From CAZYFH01 sp964646815 (GTDB taxonomy: Bacteria > Acidobacteriota > Vicinamibacteria > Vicinamibacterales > UBA8438), in the NCBI GenBank assembly GCA_964646815.1, contig CAZYFH010000074.1, forward strand, positions 1-6,438: 6,438 nt of DNA. The letters are read 5' to 3'. Position numbers and translations under genes: made by a program. This document shows positions 1 through 5,512 of the stretch, piece after piece (within the stretch, counting starts at the first letter, position 1; every line of letters starts with the position of its first letter). Below the pieces are notes generated by a model. It searched no databases. It saw nothing but the letters and a program-made list of their open reading frames with translations, and was not told the origin of the DNA.

Positions 1-866
1 AGGTGGTCGGCTGGCTCAACACGAAGGTGTACGACGAGACCGGCGACGAGCGGTTTGCACAGGGCTGGTGCCCGACGGTCCTCGACACGAACGGTGACGG
101 GCGCATCACCAAGCCGTGGAACGAACCGGCGCCGCGCGGGAGCACTGAAGAGCCGCCATTCGATCCAGCGCTCGACACCCGCGTCGTCATCGGGGCCTAC
201 GGCGTCATCGCGAGCCCGGTGGACGACGCCGCCTGGATCGTGTCCGACGACTACCCCGGACGTATGGTGCGGCTCGACCCGGGCGACAACCCGCCCGAGA
301 CATGCATCAGCGAGATGTACACGGTGCCCGTCGAACAGGGCTACCGCACACGTGGTCTCGACGTCGACCGTAACGGCGTGCTCTGGACGGCGCTCGCGGG
401 AAGCAGCCACTTCGCCAGCTTCGACCGCAGCAAGTGCTCCGTCTTCAGCGGCCCGAGCATGCGCGACGGCCGGCAGTGCGATGACGGCTGGAGCTTGTAC
501 AAGATGCCCGGCCCGAACTTCCGCAACACGGATACCGGCACGGACTTCCACTATTACAACTGGGTCGACCAGTTCAACACGCTCGGGCTCGGCGAAAACA
601 TCCCGATCGCCAACGGGTCGAGCTCGGACTCGCTGCTCGCGCTCGACCCCGAGACCGGCGAGTGGGTCGTGCTCCGTGTCCCGTACCCGCAGGGCTTCCA
701 CAGCCGGGGAGTGGACGGCCGGATCGATGACCCGAACGGCGGGTGGAAGGGGCGTGGCATCTATGCCACCTATGGGGCGGACGCCGCGTGGCACATCGAG
801 GGCGGACCTGTCGAACCGGGCAACCTGGTGAAGTTCCAGATCCGGCCGCACCCGCTCGCGAACTAG
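1..866 (+). CDS. Secreted Vgb/NHL-like beta-propeller protein, C-terminal part (5' end outside window)
   Basis: The open frame runs in from the left edge; the GTG at position 3 is probably internal, because the protein opens in the middle of a folded domain. About 287 residues are visible. Blade-like motifs recur: GAYGVIASPVDDAAWIV (about 64-80), LDVDRNGVLWTA (119-130) and LLALDPETGEWVVLRVP (211-227). This spacing resembles streptogramin-lyase-like (Vgb) or NHL-type propellers, which Acidobacteriota often carry as large exported proteins with an N-terminal carboxypeptidase-regulatory-like domain. DTNGDGRIT (28-36) fits a DxNxDG calcium-binding loop. Four cysteines (23, 101, 145, 159) suit an exported protein with disulfides. 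No catalytic set is provable, so lyase activity should not be assumed; a sugar- or peptide-binding propeller is equally possible. The stop is TAG at 864-866. The palindrome cluster begins 20 bp downstream. Confidence 0.75.
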   Translation, partial: VVGWLNTKVYDETGDERFAQGWCPTVLDTNGDGRITKPWNEPAPRGSTEEPPFDPALDTRVVIGAYGVIASPVDDAAWIVSDDYPGRMVRLDPGDNPPETCISEMYTVPVEQGYRTRGLDVDRNGVLWTALAGSSHFASFDRSKCSVFSGPSMRDGRQCDDGWSLYKMPGPNFRNTDTGTDFHYYNWVDQFNTLGLGENIPIANGSSSDSLLALDPETGEWVVLRVPYPQGFHSRGVDGRIDDPNGGWKGRGIYATYGADAAWHIEGGPVEPGNLVKFQIRPHPLAN

Positions 867-886
867 TCGCGATCCTAAAAGAGTGC

Positions 887-935
887 CCTCGCCTCGCAAG
901 CCTTCAGGCCTGCGAGGCGAGGCTGAAGCCTCGCC
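887..935. repeat. REP-like palindrome pair with a shared arm
   Basis: Two overlapping perfect inverted repeats lie here. Hairpin A pairs 887-898 (CCTCGCCTCGCA) with 911-922, giving 12 bp. After one mismatch a further GCC/GGC pairing (900-902 with 907-909) leaves a TTCA loop. Hairpin B pairs 916-923 (GGCGAGGC) with 928-935 over 8 bp, with a TGAA loop. The arms share 916-922, so only one can form at a time. There is no T-run after the stems on the + strand; on the - strand a TTTT (complement of 876-879) lies beyond hairpin A. The layout fits a REP-like intergenic element better than a classic terminator, but it could still end or protect the transcript of the upstream gene. Dispersal in the host genome cannot be judged from one copy. 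Confidence 0.6.
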
Positions 936-939
936 CTAT

Positions 940-960
940 GCGACACACCCTGCGTGTCGC
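940..960. repeat. Third hairpin of the 887-960 palindrome cluster
   Basis: GCGACAC (940-946) pairs perfectly with GTGTCGC (954-960) around the 7-nt loop ACCCTGC. It lies 4 bp after hairpin B and 49 bp before the NIPSNAP start codon, so it would be in the leader of the NIPSNAP-PQQ transcript if the promoter lies upstream of it. No T-run follows. No convincing -35/-10 pair was seen in 867-1009. Confidence 0.5.
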
Positions 961-1009
961 GATGTAGACGACAACTCCAGGGGACGAACCAGCCAACGGG
1001 AGGCAGACG

Positions 1010-1438
1010 ATGCTGAAATGGAAAGCACTCGCGATCGGTGGACTGGCGTTTGGGATCATCAGCACCGGGTGGGCAATTGCCGAGCAGCGGCGCAATGACG
1101 CCCGCGTGTTCGAGCTCCGGGTCTACAAGACGATGCCGGGCAAGCGCGACGCGCTCGCGGCGCGATTTCGCGACCACACCTCGGCCATGTTCGCGCGCGC
1201 CGGGATGGAAAACGTCGGCTACTGGAACGCGGTGACCGGTGACGACACCGACGACACCTTCGTCTACATGCTGGCGTATCCGTCACAGGAGGCGCGCGAC
1301 GAGATGTGGCGCGAGCTCGGCACATATGACGACTTCAAGGAGCTGATTATCGCCGCCGAGGGAGACGAGAACAGCAAGCTGGTCGATACGATCGACGCGC
1401 GGTTAATCGCACCCACGAGCTACTCCGCGCTCAAGTAG
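1010..1438 (+). CDS. Exported NIPSNAP family protein
   Basis: This 142-residue protein has a hydrophobic N-terminus (KALAIGGLAFGIISTGWAIA, about 5-24) that reads as a signal peptide with an AIA|EQ cleavage site, or as an anchor. The rest is one NIPSNAP domain: VFELRVYKTMPGKRDAL (33-49) is the characteristic first strand and loop, followed by FRDHTSAMFARAGMENVGYW (53-72), and FVYMLAYPSQEARDEMW (84-100) is the second half of the ferredoxin-like alpha/beta fold. NIPSNAP proteins are small dimeric alpha-beta barrels, and bacterial members mostly have no assigned reaction. The start is supported by GGGAGG at 998-1003, 6 nt before ATG. The gene ends 28 bp before the PQQ dehydrogenase on the same strand, so co-transcription is likely and a role beside that enzyme in the periplasm is a reasonable inference. 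Family assignment is firm; function is unknown. Confidence 0.9.
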   Translation: MLKWKALAIGGLAFGIISTGWAIAEQRRNDARVFELRVYKTMPGKRDALAARFRDHTSAMFARAGMENVGYWNAVTGDDTDDTFVYMLAYPSQEARDEMWRELGTYDDFKELIIAAEGDENSKLVDTIDARLIAPTSYSALK

Positions 1439-1466
1439 GACGCGAGCCGATCACCAGAGGTGCGCG

Positions 1467-3419
1467 ATGCCAGCGATAAGCAACAGATACCGGCGGCGCC
1501 GCACCGGGCTACTTGCCCTCGCGCTGGCATCGACCATCGCCGCACCGGCGGCTCAGGATGGGACGAACGGCCGGGAGTGGCGCGTGCACGGTGGCGACGC
1601 CGGCTATACCCGCTATGCGCCGCTCGACCAGATCAACGCCGACACCGTGAGCGGCCTCCGCGTCGCGTGGCGGCGGGAGGCGGTCGACGCGTCACTCCAC
1701 GTCCGGTGGCCCGACTTGCAGTACTCGAACCAGCTCCGCTCGACGCCCATTCTCGTCGACGGTGTGCTCTATGCATCGAACGGTATCGGTCTGGTCGAGG
1801 CGTTCGACCCCGGCACCGGCGAGACGATCTGGGTGCAGGACGCAGCGTATCTGGGCGCGGACACCCCGCGTGGCGCGCCAAATCGCGGAGTCGCCTACTG
1901 GGAAGCCGATGGCGATCGGCGCCTGTTCTCGCTTCGACCGCCGTATCTGCTTGCCACCGATCCGCGCACCGGCGAGCTGGTCGACGGCTTCGGCGACGGC
2001 GGCAAGGTCGATCTGACCTATGACGCCGAGACCGACTATCGGGGCACGTCCCCACCGCTTGTGGTTCGCGACGTCGTGATTCTCGGCTCGGCAATGGCCG
2101 ACCACCCCGCCACCATGGAGCAGCATCCCGGCGATGTGCGAGCCTACGACGTTCGCACCGGCGCGCTCCGCTGGACCTGGAGCCCGGTACCGAAGGCCGG
2201 CGAACCCGGGGTCGAGACCTGGCTCGACGACTCGTGGACCTACTCCGGTATGGCCAACGTCTGGACGATGTTCAGCGCCGACCTGGAGCTCGGCCTCATC
2301 TACCTTCCGACGGGCGCGCCGACGAACGACATGTATGGGGGGCACCGGCCGGGCAATAACCTGTACGCCAACAGCCTGGTCTGCGTCAGCGCCGAGACCG
2401 GCGAGCGGGTCTGGCATTTTCAGACGGTGCACCACGACCTGTGGGACTACGACAACAACGTTGCACCGATCTTGATGGACATCACGGTGGAAGGCCGGCC
2501 GGTGAAAGCCGTAGTCCAGCTGACCAAACAGGCCATCGCCTATGTCTTCGACCGCGTGACGGGTGAGCCGATCTGGCCGATTGTCGAGCGCGCCGTAGCA
2601 GGGTCGAACACGCCGGGTGAGTGGATCGCGCCGACGCAGCCGTTTCCCACCAAGCCGGCGCCGTTCGACCGCCACGGCGTCACCGAGGACGACGTGATCG
2701 ATTTCACGCCGGAGCTGCGCGCGGAGGCGCTGGAAATCCTGAAGCCGTACATCCTCGGACCGATCTTCACGCCGCCATCGATCCGCAGCAACGACCCGGA
2801 GGACACGAAGGGGACCTTCCAGCTCCCGGGCTCGGTGGGGGGCGCCGAATGGGGCGGCGCCGGGTTCGATCCAGAGACGGGGATGCTCTACATCCCGTCG
2901 GTGACGGCCGGCTTCGTCGCGGATCTGACGCCCGGCAACCCCGATCGGATGAACGTCAGGTTCACGCGTGGCAACCGGGAGTTCATCGCGGGACCGCGTG
3001 GCCTTCCGCTCACCAAGCCGCCCTATGGCCGCATTACCGCCATCGACATGAATACGGGCGAGCACGTCTGGATGGTGCCGAACGGCGATGGCCCGCGGCA
3101 GCACCCCGACCTGGCACACCTGAACCTGCCCCCGCTCGGGCAACCCGGGCGCTCGATGACGTTGTTGACGAAGTCACTGCTGTTCGTCAGCGAAGGTGAC
3201 CCGATCATGGTCCGGACACCGCCGGGCGCCGGGCCCAATGCGGGCAAGAGACTCCGCGCCTACGACAAGACATCTGGGGCGGTGGTCTGGGAGACGGAGT
3301 TCGCGGCCGGCACCAACGGGTCGCCGATCACCTACCTGTACGACGGCAAGCAGTACATCGTCTTGCCGATTGGGTCACTCGACCATCCGGGGGAGTGGAT
3401 CGCGCTCGCATTGCCGTGA
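1467..3419 (+). CDS. Periplasmic PQQ-dependent dehydrogenase (quinoprotein glucose dehydrogenase type), no haem domain
   Basis: This 650-residue quinoprotein should oxidise a sugar or alcohol in the periplasm with bound PQQ and pass electrons to the respiratory chain; the substrate cannot be read from sequence. The N-terminus has RYRRRR (7-12), a hydrophobic core (14-29) and a likely cut after AAPAA (25-29); the arginines permit a Tat route but do not prove it. The mature part opens with EWRVHGGDAGYTRYAPLDQI (37-56), typical of the family. Propeller-blade endings recur: TGETIW (117), TGALRW (231), TGERVW (311), TGEPIW (365), TGEHVW (530) and SGAVVW (603). HHDLWDYD (322-329) is the segment that carries the catalytic aspartate in related glucose dehydrogenases. 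VGGAEWGGAGFDPETGMLY (457-475) is another hallmark. There is a single cysteine (306), so no CXXCH haem site and no vicinal disulfide; an external acceptor is implied. AGAGG (1456-1460) is 6 nt before ATG. It follows the NIPSNAP gene by 28 bp. Confidence 0.92.
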   Translation: MPAISNRYRRRRTGLLALALASTIAAPAAQDGTNGREWRVHGGDAGYTRYAPLDQINADTVSGLRVAWRREAVDASLHVRWPDLQYSNQLRSTPILVDGVLYASNGIGLVEAFDPGTGETIWVQDAAYLGADTPRGAPNRGVAYWEADGDRRLFSLRPPYLLATDPRTGELVDGFGDGGKVDLTYDAETDYRGTSPPLVVRDVVILGSAMADHPATMEQHPGDVRAYDVRTGALRWTWSPVPKAGEPGVETWLDDSWTYSGMANVWTMFSADLELGLIYLPTGAPTNDMYGGHRPGNNLYANSLVCVSAETGERVWHFQTVHHDLWDYDNNVAPILMDITVEGRPVKAVVQLTKQAIAYVFDRVTGEPIWPIVERAVAGSNTPGEWIAPTQPFPTKPAPFDRHGVTEDDVIDFTPELRAEALEILKPYILGPIFTPPSIRSNDPEDTKGTFQLPGSVGGAEWGGAGFDPETGMLYIPSVTAGFVADLTPGNPDRMNVRFTRGNREFIAGPRGLPLTKPPYGRITAIDMNTGEHVWMVPNGDGPRQHPDLAHLNLPPLGQPGRSMTLLTKSLLFVSEGDPIMVRTPPGAGPNAGKRLRAYDKTSGAVVWETEFAAGTNGSPITYLYDGKQYIVLPIGSLDHPGEWIALALP

Positions 3420-3432
3420 TCCGCTCGGGTGG

Positions 3433-3885
3433 TCACCCTGCGTTGAGCCGGGTGCTCTGGGCTGACACGCATTGCCACCGGCCGCCGCGCCGCACCCACA
3501 CATCGGTGTAGCTCAACAGCACCTCGGCTTCCTGTCCCTGCCGGATTCCGACCACGCGGAGCGTGAAGAAAACGACGGCTGTGTCGCCATACACCCGCAC
3601 CGTGAAATCTTCCTGCTCGGCTGAGACGACCCGTTGATTGAACGCGGCCGCCAGCTCCAGTTCCCTAGTCTTGTCGCCGCGACTCCCATCGTCGTACGTC
3701 GCCGTGAACTCATCTGCGAGGACGCTCTCAATGAAGTCGACGTCCTTGCTATAGAACGCGTCATTCCAGCCGCGCTCGAGCTCAATCAGGGTCTGTTCGT
3801 CCGACTGGGCGGATATGCCCTGCGACGCGATGACGGCGCATACTACGCCGAGGACCAGACGTCGCAGGCGGTATGGCCGTCTCAT
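3433..3885 (-). CDS. Exported SnoaL/DUF4440-like (NTF2-fold) protein
   Basis: With the start at 3885 the protein has 150 residues. A signal peptide (MRRPYRLRRLVLGVVCAVIA, 1-20, cut near ISA|QS at 26) precedes one NTF2-like domain. The pattern LIELERGWNDAFYSKDVDFI (33-52), then LADEFTATYDDGS (56-68), VRVYGDTAVVFFTLRVVG (97-113) and LSYTDVWVRRGGRWQCVSAQ (124-143) is that of DUF4440/SnoaL-like proteins: two helices packing on a curved sheet that ends with the R-G-G-R-W-x-x-V strand. Such proteins range from isomerases to binding proteins, and nothing here fixes a reaction. An in-frame ATG at 3906 would add seven residues but has no ribosome site, whereas the ATG at 3885 has one, so the shorter form is preferred. 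The gene lies 109 bp after the ankyrin gene on the same strand and converges on the PQQ gene with 13 bp between stop codons. Confidence 0.85.
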   Translation of the reverse strand: MRRPYRLRRLVLGVVCAVIASQGISAQSDEQTLIELERGWNDAFYSKDVDFIESVLADEFTATYDDGSRGDKTRELELAAAFNQRVVSAEQEDFTVRVYGDTAVVFFTLRVVGIRQGQEAEVLLSYTDVWVRRGGRWQCVSAQSTRLNAG

Positions 3886-3891
3886 GGAAGG

Positions 3892-3897
3892 TCCCCC
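3892..3897 (-). promoter_or_regulatory. Ribosome binding site that fixes the NTF2-like start
   Basis: Read on the - strand this is GGGGGA, 6 nt before the ATG at 3885. The alternative upstream ATG at 3906 is preceded by TTGGCGAAACG, which has no purine-rich match to the 16S tail. The site therefore decides between the 150- and 157-residue forms. Confidence 0.6.
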
Positions 3898-3994
3898 GTT
3901 ACGCATCGTTTCGCCAACAGTCTAAAACGCGACCTGGAGTCGTACCTGATCAAGCGCACGGCATCGTGCACCATGGGCGCCTAGGTACCAGCGC

Positions 3995-5410
3995 CTAATG
4001 ATCGACGACCGGCTCAGTGGCGCCGAGGCGGCGCAGTAGCGCGGCCGTGCTCTCGGAGGGGGCGTTCGCGGCGCCATTCTCGACGAGGTAGAGCGGCGTC
4101 CGCCCGCGTCGGTCCTCAGCGTTGACGTCGGCGCCGTGGTCGACAAGCAACTGGATGACCTCGTCCTCCCACATCGACGCCGCGCCGTGGAGCGCGGTTT
4201 GACCCGACGGGGTGGCGGCGGCAGCGTCCGAGCCGAGCTCGAGCAACAGCGTCACAGTCTCGAACACCCGGTGGTCGGGCGGCCGGCGCGCGTCGTTCTC
4301 ACCGAGACCGGCGGCGACCATGAGCGGCGTCGACCCATACGCGTTCGTCTGGTGCGGGTCGGCGTCGGCCTCCAGGAGCAGCCGCATCATCTCGACCTTG
4401 GAACCCCGCGCGGCGAGCCAGAACGGTGTCGCCCCCTTGTACGGGGCGCGTGAGATGTAGTCGCCGCGCAGGGCGGGCACTCTGTCGGTGAACTGCGCAT
4501 CGACGTCGGCGCCTGCCGCGAGCAGCGCCCTCGCCAGGTCGAGTCGATTCATTTCGACCGACGCGTGCAGCGCGGTCCGCCCGAGCCGATCGGCGACCGT
4601 GACGACGGCGCCACGCTCGATGAGGTAGTGGGCGGTCTCTTCGTGCCCGCTCGCATAAGGAATCACTCGCCAATCGATACCGGCTAGGGCGTCGGTGCTG
4701 CGACTAGCGACGAGCAGTGGCGTGCTACCGTCGAGGCTCCTCGTCTCGATGTCCGCGCCCGCGTCGAGCAGCAGTCGCACGGTGTCGACGTCACCGGCGC
4801 GCGCCGCGAACATGAGAGCCGTGAACCTCCCGGTCGTGCGTGCGCCGATCGCCGCGCCCGACTCGGCGAGCAGGCGCACGACATCGGTGTGCCCCCCGGC
4901 GGCAGCCCACATCAACGCGGTCTGTGCTGCCTCGTGCTCGGCCAACCGGACGTCCGCCCCGCCCGAGAGGAGCCGTGAGGCGACCGTGCGCAAGCCGTTC
5001 CGCGCGGCCGCCATCAACACCGTCTCGCCGGTCAGCAAGCGCGCGTCGACGTCGGCCCCCGCGTCGATCAGGCCGAGTGCAACCGCAGTGTTCGCGCTGT
5101 CGACCGCAACCCACAGCGGCGGGACGCCCAAATCATTCACCGCGTTGACGTCGACACCAGCGGCGATGAGCCGCGTGGCGGTCTGGCCGTCGTTCCAGTG
5201 GGCTGCCCAGTGCAGCGCGGTCGCACCGTCGGGTTGGGTGGCGCTGACGTCGGCGCCGCTTTCAATCAGCGCGCGCGCGGTCTCGCCATCCTGCCGCTCA
5301 ACGGCCTCGACCACGCGGAGGTCATCACTCGCGTGGACTGGCGTCACAGACGCACTGTGCGCGGCGAAGAGCGCGCCGACGACGAAGAGACTCGATCTCG
5401 AGTGCATCAT
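3995..5410 (-). CDS. Exported ankyrin-repeat protein
   Basis: This 471-residue protein starts with a signal peptide (core LFVVGALFAAHSA, 8-20; cut near VHA|SDD, 27). Almost all the rest is ankyrin repeats, about 11-12, with the usual G-x-T-A-L-x-x-A-A and LL-x-x-GAD-V signatures: for example DGATALHWAA (61-70), TGETVLMAAARNG (127-139), QTALMWAAAGGHTDVVRLL (163-181), FTALMFAARAGDVDTVRLLL (196-215), LGRTALHASVEMNRLDLARA (276-295), and SGQTALHGAA (402-411) to HGADVNAED (425-433). Three repeats carry insertions (about 237-257, 309-325 and 369-384). The fold is a protein-binding solenoid; no enzyme domain is attached. In the cell it should act outside the cytoplasm. The start is either ATG of the tandem pair at 5410/5407; only a weak GGA lies in front, because the heptamer repeat fills the leader. 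It follows DUF1552 by 102 bp on the same strand, so co-transcription is possible. Partner and function are unknown. Confidence 0.92.
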   Translation of the reverse strand: MMHSRSSLFVVGALFAAHSASVTPVHASDDLRVVEAVERQDGETARALIESGADVSATQPDGATALHWAAHWNDGQTATRLIAAGVDVNAVNDLGVPPLWVAVDSANTAVALGLIDAGADVDARLLTGETVLMAAARNGLRTVASRLLSGGADVRLAEHEAAQTALMWAAAGGHTDVVRLLAESGAAIGARTTGRFTALMFAARAGDVDTVRLLLDAGADIETRSLDGSTPLLVASRSTDALAGIDWRVIPYASGHEETAHYLIERGAVVTVADRLGRTALHASVEMNRLDLARALLAAGADVDAQFTDRVPALRGDYISRAPYKGATPFWLAARGSKVEMMRLLLEADADPHQTNAYGSTPLMVAAGLGENDARRPPDHRVFETVTLLLELGSDAAAATPSGQTALHGAASMWEDEVIQLLVDHGADVNAEDRRGRTPLYLVENGAANAPSESTAALLRRLGATEPVVDH

Positions 5411-5415
5411 TTTCC

Positions 5416-5474
5416 GGGCTTAGGGCTTAGGGCTTAGGGCTTAGGGCTTAGGGCTTAGGGCTTAGGGCTTAGGG
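5416..5474. repeat. Perfect heptanucleotide tandem repeat (GGGCTTA)8 + GGG
   Basis: Eight exact copies of GGGCTTA (5416-5471) are followed by a partial GGG (5472-5474), with no substitution anywhere in 59 bp. On the - strand, which is the coding strand of both neighbours, it reads as repeated TAAGCCC. It occupies more than half of the 102-bp gap between DUF1552 and the ankyrin gene and ends 5 bp before the ankyrin start codon. Because 7 is not a multiple of 3, TAG on one strand and TAA on the other appear in all reading frames. The + strand has nine G3 runs separated by CTTA, which permits a G-quadruplex. The unit resembles the telomeric TTAGGG but is one base longer and sits between bacterial genes, so it is a microsatellite. 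Confidence 0.97.
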
Positions 5475-5512
5475 AGACCAGGGTACGCCTTGAACCGATC
5501 GCTAGTTCGCCC

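Noticed and set aside
867..1009. Small open frames in the gap before the NIPSNAP gene, on both strands
   Set aside because: They run through the palindromes, have no ribosome site or domain, and continue into the NIPSNAP gene in the wrong frame.
1692..3143. Long open frame (483 codons) antisense to the PQQ dehydrogenase
   Set aside because: It has no recognisable domain, a low-complexity R/V/G-rich composition, and lies wholly inside a gene of certain identity. Such frames are common opposite GC-rich codons.
3886..3950. Promoter for the NTF2-like gene (TTGATC ... TTTTAG on the - strand)
   Set aside because: The spacing between the two boxes is about 20 nt and the -10 match is poor.
3956..3995. 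Possible terminator hairpins after the ankyrin stop (GCACG/CGTGC at 3956-3969; GGCGC/GCGCC at 3976-3995)
   Set aside because: The stems are only 5 bp and have no T-run after them on the - strand; pairings this short are expected by chance at this GC content.
3977..3997. Direct repeat GCGCCTA (3977-3983 and 3991-3997) as an attachment or operator site
   Set aside because: It is only 7 bp in two copies, one overlapping the ankyrin stop codon, with no integrase or regulator nearby.
4695..5423. 242-codon open frame on the + strand opposite the ankyrin gene
   Set aside because: It is rich in A, S, R and P with no domain. Its stop is simply the first TAG supplied by the heptamer array, and the - strand ankyrin repeats are unambiguous.
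5416..5474. Telomere-like or CRISPR-like array
   Set aside because: The unit is 7 bp (not TTAGGG), there are no spacers, and it lies between bacterial genes rather than at a DNA end.
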